Shown: positions 11,901 through 23,610 of the stretch, piece by piece
Numbering within the stretch: position 1 is the first letter of the stretch
Layout of the letters: each line of letters begins with the position of its first letter
From: Camellia lanceoleosa
Lineage: Eukaryota; Streptophyta; Magnoliopsida; Ericales; Theaceae
NCBI GenBank assembly: GCA_025200525.1
Contig: CM045763.1
Coordinates: forward strand, 85,340,131 to 85,404,130
Direction of reading: 5' to 3'
DNA: 64,000 nt
Made by a program: the position numbers and the translations under genes
The notes under the pieces: model-generated
Databases searched by the model: none
Seen by the model: the letters and a program-made list of their open reading frames with translations, nothing else
Told to the model about the DNA's origin: nothing

Positions 11901-12842
11901 TTTTACCAAGACAGAATTCCTCTGATGGGTTTTGAACTAGCTCCTTGTTATCTATCTGTAACATGAGACACTTTTATTAGAGAAATGTTACAAAATTCAC
12001 TGAGAGAAAAAATTCAAATAAGGAAAATAAAATTCATCTAAATGATACTAATGGGAAACAAACTTTAGAGAAAATTGTATGGGCCAGAGAAAATTACAAA
12101 CAAGGAGTTAATTTTATGAAGCACTGAAAATTACAGACAAGGAACATAATTTAGATATCAGAGAAAATCAATCAAGGCATATAAGTTAATGTTTTACTAT
12201 AATTGTGTCAGAGAAATTTGGATTCCAGAGAAAATTCATTAGAATGGTAGAAATAAACAGTGTTAATCAAAGATGCAAGGCACATAAGTTATGGGCCAGA
12301 GAAAATTACACATAAGGAGAAACAATTTTATGGGCCAAAGAAAATTATGAAACAACCAACATAATTCAGATATTAGAGAAAATCAATCAGGGCATATAAG
12401 TTAATGTGTTACAATTGTGATCAGAGAAATTTGGATTGCAAAGAAAATTGATTACAATGGCAGAAATAAACCAGTGGTAACCAAAGAAGAGAAAATTGAT
12501 AGTTCAGAGAAAATTGATCTCAATCAATCAAGGCACAAGGAGGGAAACAAACCAGTGGTCAGAGAAATTTTGGAATTTCACTGAGATTTCAGTGGTGATA
12601 GAAATCTAACCTGTCGAGGTGCAAGAGAGTGGACTGGTGTCTTCTGCAACTGTTTCGTCAAGCTTTGCAGGTTTCACTTTGTACTTCCGAGTCAATGATA
12701 TTTGCATGTTCACATAGCCAATACTGTGATAAAAATTAAAGTAATTAAATTTTGCTAAACACACAAATTTGTAAGTATAATAACTGTAAATTTGAATAGA
12801 TATTATACTTACCAGCAATACAATGACACACCCCGTAACTTT

Positions 12843-13325
12843 TTATGGAGTTTTGTGCAATGCTATAATAGAATCAATCAATCTTGATGCGATTGCTTCT
12901 GGCCAATCATACTGTTTCATTGATTCAAGAGGTTCCACATACTTTATAAAAACCCACCCTATTGAATTTCCACTTGTTGCAAAAAATAGGGTGAGACACA
13001 AGTACAATGTAACAATGATTCCTACATCTTTGAAGTCAGTTGGTTGCTTGAATTTCATTACTTTGAGCAAGGCATTTTTAAGAACATGACCAGTGGGCTT
13101 TATGTCCTTTTGGAATCTTCTCCTTAAGAATACAGATTTTAGCTTTTTAGAGTATCTTAATGACATGACTACTTTACCTCCTTGCAAACAAAAAATCAAG
13201 GTCATGTCATTGGTTGTAAAGGTCAAGTTCTTTTTACCAACTATGAATGCTTTTGTTTTTTCATTGTAACATTGGATTATTGCAACTACATCATCATCAG
13301 ATTTCCTAGATTTCCTTGGATCCAT
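12843..13325 (-). pseudogene. N-terminal conserved exon of the MULE-1 ULP-like gene
   Basis: About 160 residues, MDPRKSRKSDDDVVAIIQ... to IIALHKTP. It aligns with the equivalent MULE-2 exon (29866-29015) through D(M/V)TLIF..(L/I), the RRFQ/RRFR block and IGW(V/A)F...(V/L)EPLE-like motifs, ending just before a shared VTGCV...LL/GTAAGT splice site. It resembles the DUF1985-like region found next to ULP domains in plant MULE proteins; I cannot confirm that assignment without a profile search. The TAA replaces a residue that is Glu or similar in MULE-2. Confidence 0.65.
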
Positions 13326-13805
13326 CCTTCAAATGGTTAGAGCTTGGATCAAATACCAGAATGGGGTCTTTTGAAGCTCTACAAGTTGGTTTGAATTGAA
13401 TTTAAGTGTTTGAAAAAAGGAGACAACAGATGAGAGGTTGGATCGATATTGAATGTTGTAGTGAGCTCTCTTTCTTTGGAGTTTAACAGGTTTTTTCCCT
13501 TTCAGCTTGAGTCTTTTGAAGTTGGGGTACTCATCTTGATGCTAGTTGTTTCATCACCTTGGACTTGTGTGTTTTGGCAAGGAGTTTGTGGTGTTTTGCT
13601 GCTAGTTTTTGATCTTAGATCATAAGAAGACTGAGAGAGTTTCTGTTTCTTGCTTGGTGTTTCCGGTGTTTTGCTTGTGGTTTTTGATCATAGATCATAA
13701 GAAAACTGAGAGAGTTTATGTTTCTTGCTTGGTGTTTCCGGTGTTTTGCTGCTTTTACGTTTTGTCATTTCTAGACAATGATGAAAACATACAGACGTCA
13801 ACATT

Positions 13806-15060
13806 AAATCCCAGAGAAAATTGAACATGCTAGAGAAAATTGGACATGTCAGAGAAAATTACACATAAGGAAGAAAACTAAGGTGGCCAGGGAAAATTAT
13901 AAATGTCAAACAAAACCAGACACTAAAAATTAAATGTCAGAGTACTAATTGTTTTCTTGTGGAATACATCTAGCCACAGAAAATTTTCATTGCCAGAGAA
14001 AATAAAAAAAGCATCATAAACATGGCAGAGAAATTTTCAATAATTGTTAAAATTACATATAGAAGTAAAATATAGCCAGAGAAAATTGAAAAAAGAAACA
14101 TATATCTAGTAAGCACATAAAATAAATGACAGAGAAAAGTAAACATGGCAAGCCAAAGAAAATTTTCATTCCACAATTAGCAAGATAAAATAAACAAAGT
14201 AATTTAAACATGACACTGAAAATTATACCATATTGAAACCAAGAATTGAACAAAATAAAAATACCAGAGAAAATTACACATTCTTGAGAAAATTTCCATT
14301 CCAGAGAAAATTTCAAGTCCATAATATTAAAATGCTAGAGAAATTTACATACACAATCAGAGAAAATTAAACATGATAGAGACATACAAGGGAGAAAAGT
14401 GATGTGGCCAGAGAAATTTATAAATGCCAGAGAAACTTAGACACAGACAAGAGAGTAATAGACATTCTATAGAAAAATATATATTCCAGAGAAATTTACA
14501 AAGTAAAGAAATTTATAGACAAAATCACAGAAACATGTTCAAGAATAAGATCAAAACACAAAGAAATAACTTTTTTTCAAAATAAACATGCTAGAGAAAA
14601 TCCAAAGAAGAAACATACATTCCAGTCTATAATATTAAAATGCCAGAGAAATTTACATACACAACCAGAGAAAATTAAACATAATAGAGACACACAAAGG
14701 AGGAAAGTGATGTGGTCAAAGAAAATTATAAATACCAGAGAAACTTAGACAGAGACAAGAGAGTAATAGACATTCTAGAGAAAGATAGACATTCCAATTA
14801 AAAATACATATTACAGAGAAATTTACGGAGCAGAGAAATTTATAGACAAAATCACAGAAACATGTTCAAGAATAAGATGAAAACACAGAGAAATAGCTTT
14901 TTTCAAAATAAACATACCAGAGAAAATTGAAAGAAGAAACATACATCAAGCAAAAACCAAAGAAATTCAAATGCCAGAGAAATTTACAATAAAATCACAC
15001 AAACATGTTCAAGATTAAGTTCAAAACACATAGAAATAACTTTTTTCAAATTCATGTAGC
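13806..15060. repeat. Densest MULE-1 motif array (CAGAGAAAATT), with 306-bp tandem
   Basis: More than 20 near-exact CAGAGAAAATT or CAGAGAAATTTAC copies lie in 1.25 kb upstream of the ULP-like gene. A unit starting at ATAATATTAAAATGC (about 14322) recurs at about 14627 (period about 306 bp), with a third partial copy from about 14975. A lower-density spread of the same motif continues left through the ULP gene introns (9960-12580). Confidence 0.85.
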
Positions 15061-15642
15061 TTTTTATTTCGAAATTGAAACCCTAATTTATGGAAGGTTA
15101 ATATAAAATGCAATTAATTGTGTGTCCAGAGAAAATCTAGTTGTATTGTAGAAAAACTTACCAGAGTTATGATGAAACTTTAATGACGAGCTAATATGCC
15201 CTGAGATGAAGATGCGACGTGACGAAGATGAACTGAGATGACGATGAACAGTGAAAACGAGGTCAGAGAAATTTGTGAGGAAGGAATGAGAATGATTTTT
15301 GCAGAAGATAACAAAGCTCTAATGTCGATGGCGAAGATGATATTGAAACCCTAGTTCTGTTGTTCTCTTGTTCGCGAAGATGGTTGGATGCTTGGAATGG
15401 AACTCAGTCGTCGGAATCAGTTTCGTCTCTGTGTTGATTTTGTGAAGGGTATTTTGGTCCACGAAATAATTAAAAATGCGCGCCATGTTGTTTAGGGACC
15501 TGATGCATCACTCTCTTTTTTGGTGTCCTTTAACCTCGAAATTATTATTATTAGGGACCTTAAAAAAAATTCCCCTTTTATCTTTCCACCTTATTTGGGG
15601 GATTTCGGAGAGAAAAAATTATGTGAATGTAATATTGATGTT

Positions 15643-15830
15643 ATATTATTTATGAAAAAATTTAAATTGATTCGATAATTATAATATTTTTATTTTATTG
15701 GGTTTATCTCTAAAAAAATAGATAGCCTATTTTTAAAAATATAATTGTAGTCAAATTTTTTTAGACAAATGAAATAAAATAAAAATATTATGATTGTCAA
15801 ATCGATCTAATTTTTTTATGAACAATATAT
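15643..15830. mobile_element. Fold-back MITE, copy 1
   Basis: AT-rich inverted repeat. The left arm AAAAAATTTAAATTGATTCG..AATATTTTTATTTTATT pairs with the right arm AAATAAAATAAAAATATTAT..TCGATCTAATTTTTTTATG, around a loop with ATAGATAGCCTATTTTT. A diverged relative is at 45575-45760, which supports a family. Confidence 0.6.
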
Positions 15831-16470
15831 ATTGAATGTTGTACAAAATGAACAATTTGAATAATCTAGGCTCATAATGGGCCCTATCATAAATTCTCTC
15901 AAATTTAAATTTAAATTTGAAAGAAATTCAACCTTTATATAATATATATAGATAAAGAAAAATGTATTACAATTATAATTATTTGAGATTTTTTTCATAT
16001 TCTTGCAGATCTAAACAATGGTGTATAGTAATATTAATTTTAATGAGAAATAAGATCTTAAAATAATTTTATTTTTTAAGAAAATTATTTTGTTTTACAT
16101 TTAATTTTATTTATTATTAATCAATAGTTGAATTTTTTTTCTCATCAAGATCTAACAGTTGAAATGATTTTGATACAAGGCATGCCAAAATCACAATTGG
16201 TACCCAAGGTTAGATGGGTTAGTAAGGTACTATAAGTCCTGGGAACATAACTTTTATCAATCTCGTTATTGTCCTTGATTGAAATTGAAGGTGATGGATG
16301 GAATTCTCGGCATCCTTGTTAATCAAATTGTATAATTAAACAACATAAATAGATTTATGATTTATTTAGAATATCAAATAAATCCATATTTGATAAATTA
16401 TATTCTAGAGCATGAAACATGAAAACATGATTAATACATATTTAATCTAAATATTGAAAACAAGGAATCA
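15831..16470. other. AT-rich intergenic DNA, no gene seen
   Basis: No coding sequence or clear element. It contains a short palindromic ATTTAAATTTAAATTT run at 15900-15920. Confidence 0.5.
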
Positions 16471-16479
16471 AACCAAATT

Positions 16480-17300
16480 ATGTGTGATACCACAGTGTCC
16501 TTAAAACAGACTAGTCGCCTCACCATGGGTGTTGGAGGAACGTCAACTTCTGTCTTCCAGAATAAGATGGTTTAGACCGGCTAACGCAGAAGCACCTTTT
16601 GTTAGCTTTGGTGAACTGACAATGATAGCACTCTCTCACACAGGAAGAAAATTATAGACACAAGCAGACTGATTGTATAATTTTGGAAGGCAAAAATCTC
16701 TATATCAACCAAGGAAGATGGGACTCATTTTATACACAATGGGGGAGAGATGAGGGGCCTCCAGCCATGAAGGCTAGTAACTAATGGCCATCAAGGCTGG
16801 TAACTAATGGCCATTACTCCTGCAAAATTGCTGGAGTAATGGTCCAAAACTGATGGGAAAAAATATCTGCAATATATATTCTGTATACACAAGTATGTGT
16901 ATATCTGCAGCAGACTTGGCCCCCCCAAAAAAAAAAAAGGTTGGTGGACCACCAATTCGGCCCAGCCCAAACCTAATCCATTCCAGTAAGCCTCAAGCCC
17001 AAGATCCAAGATTCACGGACCACAGACCCAGACTCGGTCCGATCTGGGCAAGCGGTGCGTGTGGCAATTTTTCCATAACCAACTTGGACCATAGTCTTGG
17101 CCCAAGTCCATCCTTGAAACATCTATGCCTCCATTCCTTTGAAAAATTTGGATGCCCTAAAGGGCTCATATCCTTATCAAAATCTTGAGGTTTAAATACC
17201 CATCAAAGCTTTCTTCTACAATCAATGTGCGATTGGTAATTATACACAATTCCCAAAACCTTATTCATGAGACCATTTTTATGAGACAATTTCTCATTCA
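16480..17300 (-). mobile_element. LTR-like fragment next to MULE-2
   Basis: On minus a TATA box, TATAAAATGAG, lies at about 16738-16728. Downstream comes a transcript-leader-like stretch ending GGTATCACACA at about 16470. Two 25-bp repeats, CTGGTAACTAATGGCCAT(CA/TA), occur at about 16777-16820. No ORF is convincing. I could not fix both ends or a target duplication, so the limits are approximate and the LTR call is an inference from the promoter-like layout. Confidence 0.35.
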
Positions 17301-17819
17301 ATTCTCAATGGTTTTTTGTCATTTTTTTTAGGGTTTTTTTTAGTGAAACCCCCCTTTTAGGACTTTTTATAGGGTAAAGGATAACTCAATCAATTTTCTT
17401 TCAAAAAGTCCCTGACGACATTCTATAATTTGTCATTTTTTTATGACAATATTGCCCTTCTATATATGTATCATATATTTGAAATCTGATATATAGTATA
17501 CGGATCTACACGCAATATGCAAAATCAGGCACACAATATGCGAAATCAATGAAGACGATCTCCAAATGTGAAGATCTCGCAACCAAAGATCTCTCCCTTG
17601 GTCAACAATAGACGATCTCGCTGCCGACGATCAATACTCTCAACTAAACGAGAGTTTACATTTCAAATATGTACAAATCTGTATTTGTGAGTGTTGATCG
17701 AGTTTTAGAGGTTTTTCTTCTCAATCAGGTATGTTGATTTGTTGATTAATTATTTTGTTTGCTTGTTTGTTTTTGTTTTTGATTTATTTTGTTGTGTTTG
17801 ATCTAATTTTGTTTGACAG

Positions 17820-18130
17820 AACGAGAGTAAAATTTTACTCTGGTTCTATGTGCTCTGTTTTTTGTTTGAGAGAATGAGAGTAAAATTTTACTCTATTATG
17901 CGCTCTATTTTTGTTTGAGATAATGAGAGTAAAATTTTACTCTAGTATGTGCTATGTTTTTTCTTGATAAAATGAGAGTAAAATTTTACTCTGGTGTTAG
18001 AATGACAGTAAAATTTTACTCTAGTACTCTATACTTCTGTTATTTGTGTTTTGAACTTGTAGTGACAGTAAAATTTTACTTTGATAGTGATAATAAAATT
18101 TTACTTTGATTAACAGTAAATTTTTACTGT
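17820..18130. repeat. MULE-2 motif array upstream of the transposase
   Basis: Eight copies of (GAG)AGTAAAATTTTACTCT or close variants lie 25-55 bp apart, immediately before the transposase ATG at 18153. The core AGTAAAATTTTACT is a perfect 14-bp palindrome. Confidence 0.9.
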
Positions 18131-18152
18131 TAATTGATTGTAGATTTCAAAA

Positions 18153-19200
18153 ATGGTTCCACCTCTTATGTTGTTATGTAAGGATGGTGATTGTACCATT
18201 GTGTTCAAAGTTGTGTCAAACTGCACATTGAAGGATTTAACTGATTTCTTAAGTTGTAAATTGAAGAAGTTTGACAGTAGTGGTTGCATATTGTTATCGT
18301 ATTGTTTACCTGAACATTCGCAATGCATGATTGACGATGATTCTGATTTTCAGAATATATTGTCGCTTGTTTATCCCCTTAGTGTTGACCGGGTTGATAT
18401 GACTATTATTAAAATGGGCATTTCAAATGAAAAACATAGAGTTAGAGAATTGGGGGGCACTAGCGGATCAAACGTTACTGATGATGAAATGGATTTACTC
18501 CCTATGTTTTGTCAACATGAAAAAAGGACTTTGTTGTCTTGTGGATGGGTGAATGGAATTACTCATGTAGATCAAAGATTTATTGGAGGTGCAAAGGATT
18601 TTTGGACTGCATTATGTAAATATGCCATTGAGATAGGATTTGAGTTTGTGTATGTGAAGAATGAGAAGTGTCGGGTCACTGCTGTGTGTTCAATGCGGGA
18701 GTCTAAAGGTCATTTATGGCAAGTACATGCATCTCTAGAGAGTGTTAATAATTTTTCTACATTAGGACTCTGCATGATGAGCATAGTTGTAGAGCTACAG
18801 TTCGTACTTTTAAAAACTCAAGGATGAGTTCAAATTTGGATGCAAGTTTGATTGTTAATGAAATTCATAGAAATCCCCAAACTTGTCCAATTGATGTTGT
18901 GCGTCAATTTATAGATCAATACGGGCTCACCATTATGTACAATCATGCTTGGTTGGGAGTTGAAAAAGCTAGGACTAATACTTTTGGGGATTTCTCTATG
19001 TCTTATGATGAGATTTGATGGTATATGAATATTGTGATGAGCACAAATCCTGGTTGCTATTTGTGTCTTGACTATAACTATCAAAGTGAACAGTTCAAGA
19101 GGTTTTTTGTTGCATTTAATGCTTTCATTCAAGGGTTTAGGCATTGTTGTCCTATATTGTTTATCAATGGAACTTTTTTGAAGGGGAAATATAAGGGCAC
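18153..19200 (+). pseudogene. MULE-2 transposase, N-terminal exon
   Basis: Starts MVPPLMLLCKDGDC, a PB1-like N-terminal segment usual in plant MuDR-type transposases. The MuDR DNA-binding region follows: FIGGAKDFWTALCKYAIEIG and CRVTAVC...GHLWQVHASL. A frameshift near 18765 moves the reading to RATVRTFKNSRMSSNLD...; a TGA at 19016-19018 interrupts before WYMN. The core begins LFINGTFLKGKYKG, where Asn replaces the first catalytic Asp seen in MULE-1. The exon is split by element C after KYKGT; the last codons (LLTATAKNGDQ) are at 21614-21648. Inactive. Confidence 0.88.
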
Positions 19201-21608
19201 ACACATTCAAACCCGCCTATGGGTTTAGTATCAGAATCGCCAAGAATCCGAGATTATCAAGGCCCGCTAATAAGAAGACAGTAATATAGAGTACAGGGGC
19301 ATGACGGAAGCCAAAACAGTAAATAACAATGTCCAATGAGCTGCGACAATCTGTATGCAAAAGGACTTCTCATACATATATATATACTCAGTACAGAACA
19401 GTATGCACAATATTTACAATCATTCAGAACAGGGACCAAATCCCTATAAAACAGTACAGTACAGTGCTATACCTATACAGGTATACAAAACAGATACAGA
19501 GACAAACGGGGGAAATTAAAACACCCCTAAGCCATAGCTTGGCAGGCTCGGAACCTCGCAGTGAGGCACAGTAGTTGGCTTGACAAAAAGGGGAGTCTAA
19601 CCCTCGCTCCTAGCTCCGGTCTGGTGCTTGAACACCTACATATATATATAAACAGTGAGCTAAAGCCCAGTGAATAACATAATGCGTAAAGAGGTTAAAA
19701 ATGAATGTTCTTATAGTAATGGAAACAGTTCATTGATTTAGTATAGCAATCATTCAGTCATAATAGTCATATGTGGTACATCCGTTAGCATAGTAGTACA
19801 GTAAACAGTAGGTCTTAAAAGATGCTAAAGATGGCCATCAATCAGTAAACAGTAGTGGTTCCAACAAGGGAACCGACAGAGATCTCTGTAACAGTAACAG
19901 TAAATTGTAGTTGCTAAGGATGCCACAATACAGTTCAAAATATAGGACATACATTCATTCGATTAACAGTATCAGTTCAGTTAAACAGTCAGAAATATTC
20001 ACAGTTGAACATATCTTTACACAATTGTTACTTACAGAGTTCTGGGCTACAATTAGACTAGAGCGCGTCCCCAGATGCCAACCCTACACAGTTTACAGGA
20101 TGAACACACACTAAGTTACACAGTTGGGAAAACAATAACTTAATCCCTAATTTGCCTCGGTGTGGTTCTAAATCAATATCCTCATTAAGATGCCTTAAAC
20201 ATACCCTAGGAATGCCTAGGATGGAAGGAGGATGCAAAGTTGCAGTTAGAAACACTTTACAAAATTTTCAGAAAACAGGGGTCTCACTCGAGCGTGGCTT
20301 CCTACGCTCGAGCGGACATGCAGACAAAGGAGCTCCGCTCGAGCGTGACTTCCGTCGCTCGACGGGCGCTCGACCCTCGCTCGAGCGTGAGACACAAGTC
20401 CTCGCTCGAGCGTGAATTCTCTTGCTTGAGCGGACTGTAAGCTCATGCAAAGTACTAGATGCACGCTTTTCACGCTCGAGCGTCACTTTACTCGCTCAAG
20501 CAAAAGGCATGATCACAGAGTGTACGCTCGAGTGTGGAGTTCCTCGCTCGAGCGTGGGTCCAAAATCTGGAAATTTCAGATTTGAACCTCAAGCTCAAAA
20601 CCAAGTTTTAATGCATCAAATTTGATCCTCTTCGGTTAATTTTCTGGAAAACACTTCAAAACCCATAATATTACATGTTTCAAAGGTCAATTTGATAAAT
20701 CAAAGCCCAAGGGTATTTCAATTAAATCCAATTTCAAACCAAATTTTATAAACAAGGTAAACATGTAACATGTATGAACTCAAATCATTTCAAAGCTTCA
20801 AATGAAATGACGAACTCATGGTCTATAATATAAACATCATGAACTCATGGTCTATAATATAAACATGAACATGCATGCAAGATTTCCATGAAATCAAACC
20901 TCACAATGCAAGGATAAACACATGCATGCATGAATTCTAACTCAAATCAACCTATGAAGCTATTTCATGACTCAATCCACTAAATTTGACATGAATCATG
21001 TGAGAACAAGCTCAATTCATAAACAAGAGGGTAATTACACTACCTTAGGTCTAAAATTAGAGGTATAGAGGCTCAATGTTGCAAGTCTTCCTTTAATCTT
21101 CTAATTTCTAAGCAATTCTCTCAACAACAAATCAATTCTCCCCCCTCTCTCTCTCTCTCTTGGTCGGTTGAGACAAGGAATAAGGCTAAAGAAATGTTTT
21201 GTTTAGATGTATAATAAGGCTCAAGTATGTGTTGGCTAAGTGGCCCACTCAATGGCATCATGGTAAATAAGTCCAACTATGCAATTTAGCTTAATTTAAT
21301 CATACTAAATCACATTGTGGTTAAATATGCCATAAAATCACATTAATTCTAATGATTATAAAACACTAATCAATTTCAGGTTCGGCCGCCGATAAGGCCT
21401 TCGATTTGTAGTTTAAACATAAAAACATGAACAGATAATCAAACAGGCAACAGATAGAAATGCAATTTAACTAACATATTCAATCAATTTAGTTCCAGAT
21501 TTCAGTCAGTCAGTTCAATATTTCAATCAGTTCAATTACCCATCATAATTAGTCTCAGTTTAATAGTAATCAGTAATTAATCGGTAAGCAGTGGTGAGGG
21601 TTGTTACA
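19201..21608 (+). mobile_element. LTR-like element C (solo LTR type)
   Basis: It starts ACACATTCAAACCCGCC (the TG of the terminus is lost or mutated) and ends GGGTTGTTACA. The 5-bp flanks GGCAC (19196-19200) and GGCAC (21609-21613) match perfectly, and removing the insert plus one GGCAC restores the transposase frame KGKYKGTLLTA. Sub-regions match B: ACCTACATATATATAT, GGTTCCAACAAGGGAACCGACAGAG, GTTACTTACAGAGTTCTGGGC, a CGCTCGAGCG array, then GGTAATTACACTACCTTAGG. No retroviral ORF. Confidence 0.75.
20284..20560. repeat. CGCTCGAGCG palindrome array in element C
   Basis: Ten or more (CT)CGCTCGAGCGTG units, some decayed (CTTGCTTGAGCGG, TCGCTCAAGC), at 20-30 bp spacing; same location relative to the element ends as in A and B. 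Confidence 0.8.
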
Positions 21609-22857
21609 GGCACCTTGTTAACAGCTACAGCAAAGAATGGGGATCAAGGTAGATATTACTATAGTTTATTGAAAAGTAACAAGTTACTTATTCTCAGAGT
21701 AACATGTTACTTATTTTTAGAGTAACATATTACTGTTATTCAGAGTAAAAATCTACTATATTTGTCATTTTCATTTAATATACTTACTAATTGTAAAATG
21801 TTATTTTTCAGGTTTTTTTTCCTTTGCAATGGCAATTGTCGATACGGAGACTACAAACAATTAGGAATGGTTTTTTATGCATTTGTCGAATATATTGTTA
21901 GATGAAAGACCAATTACCTTCATATCTGATCGGAACGCTGGACTTTTGAAGGCTTTACCCAAGGTTTTACCTACTGCTTACCACTATTTTTGTCTCCAAC
22001 ACTTGAAGGCCAATTTCAGGGATAGGTTCTCCAATCCATGTTTCAGCAATACTTTCAGGAGTAGAATAGTTTTTTTGTTTTCTTCATGTGCTTATGCTCC
22101 GACAGTGGGATGTTTTAATCAGTGTTTGAAAGAATTACAAGATGAGGGAAAAAGGATCGTCTGTAGGTTTCTATCCAATTTGCCCTATGACAAGTGGACT
22201 AATGCATATTTTAAAGGACAAAAATATGATGAAATGCACTCGAATGTGGCGGAGTCTTTCAATTCATGGATCCGTCAAGCTCGTCATTTGCCCACTATGA
22301 AGATGATTAATTCAATTAGGTTGAAGATCATGGATTTGATATCAAAAAGGAGAGAACAAGCTAAGAAATGGAATACTTTTCTTTATCCGAAGATGGATTC
22401 AACATTAGTAAATGCTCTTAAAAGTGAAAGAACTTGGTTGATTAGTCATTCAAGTGATCATGTTTTTGAGGTTTAATCTCGGCCATCAGTTAGCGTTGAC
22501 CTCTTGAATAAAACTTGCTCATGTTACCAATAGCAATTGAATAGATTTCTTTGTGCTCACGAGGCGACCGCTATCCAAAAGAGTGGAGGTGATTTGTATG
22601 CACATGTGGAACCATTTTATTACACTAGCAAGTTCAAAGCTTGCTAGGCTAAGTTTGTTTATCCACTACCCACTGTTGAGAAACCTCCTGTAGTTATGAA
22701 TGATCTTGTTGTCCTTTCTCTAATTTGAAAGAAGCCACCTGGTAGGCCAACGAAGAATAGGATTCCATCTAGGGGTGAGAAGATAAAACGAGTATAGTGT
22801 GTTAGATACGAGAAGTACGGTCATAATAGGAAGACTTGCAAGGAGACATTGCCATGA
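21609..22857 (+). pseudogene. MULE-2 transposase, core and C-terminus
   Basis: After element C the exon resumes (21609-21648), then a 163-bp intron (21649-21811; donor CAAG|GTAGAT, acceptor TTTTTCAG) at the same site and phase as in MULE-1. The main exon begins GFFSFAMAIVDTE, with a TAG soon after. The second catalytic Asp is in FISDRNAGLLK, the C2H2-like motif is FCLQHLKANF, and the catalytic Glu is in NVAESFNSW. The SWIM motif TCSCYQ is broken by a TAG where Trp is expected (QLNRFLCAH follows). Further stops precede the tail RPTKNRIPSRG and a knuckle VRYEKYGHNRKTCKE lacking one Cys. Stop TGA at 22855-22857. Confidence 0.9.
21655..21760. repeat. MULE-2 motif variants inside the transposase intron
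   Basis: AGAGTAACATGTTACTT, AGAGTAACATATTACTG and AGTAACAAGTTACTT: palindromic variants of AGTAAAATTTTACT with a changed centre, all in the 163-bp intron. Confidence 0.75.
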
Positions 22858-23154
22858 AAGACATTATTGCTTTTGCAATAAAAGTATGAAAATAACGCAG
22901 TTCTTCTATGATAAATAGTCCATAGCAATAATAGTATAGTCTTTTAGACTAGACTTGTAAGGAGACATTGCAATAAAAGACATTTTTACTATGTTCTTGA
23001 ATGGTTGTTTATCCAAGTTTCTGATTTGCTTTGTGGTTGAGTTTGACATTTTAATATATATTTTTATTTTGGTTGAACAAGTTTCATGTAAATGAACTTA
23101 TAATGGAGTTTGTTTAGTAGGTGTGAAGGTTTGAAATGGCTGTGCTTAGCCTGT

Positions 23155-23610
23155 GCTTCAGAGTAAACTTTTACTTTATTGCAGAGTAAAATTTTACTTT
23201 TTCCAGAGTAACACATTACTTTCATTCACATGAAAGTAAAACTTTACTGCCTTTTAAAGTAAAAATTTACTATGTTGTTGAATCATTGTCTATGGTTGTG
23301 ATGAGCCTGTGGTTTCATAGTAAAATTTTACTTTATTTCAGAGAAAAATTTTACATTTAGAGTAAAATTTTACCTTATTTCAAAGTAAAATTTTACTATG
23401 TTGTTGAATTGTACTCTATGGCTGTGTTGAAGCTGTGGTTTTACAGTAAAATTTTATTTTATTTCATAGGAAAATTTTAGATTCAGAGTGTAACATTTTA
23501 CTCTTATTTCAGAGTAAAATTTCAATTTTATGTAGAGTAAAATTTTACTTTTAAATTCAAAGTGTAACATTTTACTCTTATTTCAGAGTAAAATTTTACT
23601 TTATTTCAGA
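23155..23610. repeat. MULE-2 motif array downstream of the transposase
   Basis: About 17 copies of AGAGTAAAATTTTACTTTATTTC or variants. A longer unit, ATGTTGTTGAAT..T..TCTATGG(T/C)TGTG, recurs at about 23273, 23400 and earlier, so the array grew by tandem duplication of motif-containing segments. Confidence 0.88.

Larger units (their letters stand above)
9179..13325 (-). pseudogene. MULE-1 ULP1-like cysteine peptidase gene
   Basis: A multi-exon gene on minus faces the transposase. N-terminal exon (13325-12813): begins MDPRKSRKSDDD, has NDMTLIFCLQGG and a hydrophobic stretch ending SIGWVFIKYVEPLE; one in-frame TAA (12845-12843) precedes KVTGC and a GTAAGT donor at 12812. A short exon follows (about 12717-12608). 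Middle: a Glu-rich segment (about 11870-11480) and a coiled coil, ELQERDSTIQMKLRML..., ending at 11235. Peptidase part: catalytic His in NHWTLLVLD (about 9810-9840), FYNSL where many family members have YDSL, and the nucleophile Cys in LDCSLFVCYIMRQ in the last exon (9368-9179). A TAG interrupts just before RFYNSL. ULP1 peptidases process SUMO; MULE-borne relatives (Kaonashi/VANDAL type) are known, some linked to anti-silencing. That role here is inference. Confidence 0.75.
3255..15600. mobile_element. MULE-1: decayed TIR-less Mutator-like element
   Basis: Transposase on plus and ULP-like gene on minus in tail-to-tail order, all non-coding parts marked by the AGAGAAAATT motif. The left end is lost in elements A and the left-edge LTR. 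The right end is near 15560-15600, where the motif stops and the sequence becomes AT-rich (last part TTAGGGACCTTAAAAAAAATTCCCC). I see no terminal inverted repeat, which agrees with the TIR-less MULE class but may also be due to the missing left end. Confidence 0.7.

Noticed and set aside
9179..13325. Calling the ULP-like genes functional host genes
   Set aside because: In-frame stops in conserved positions and location inside MULEs show they are decayed transposon genes.
20284..20560. CRISPR-like array
   Set aside because: Spacing is irregular, the unit is a 10-bp palindrome, spacers repeat among arrays, and the DNA is plant nuclear.
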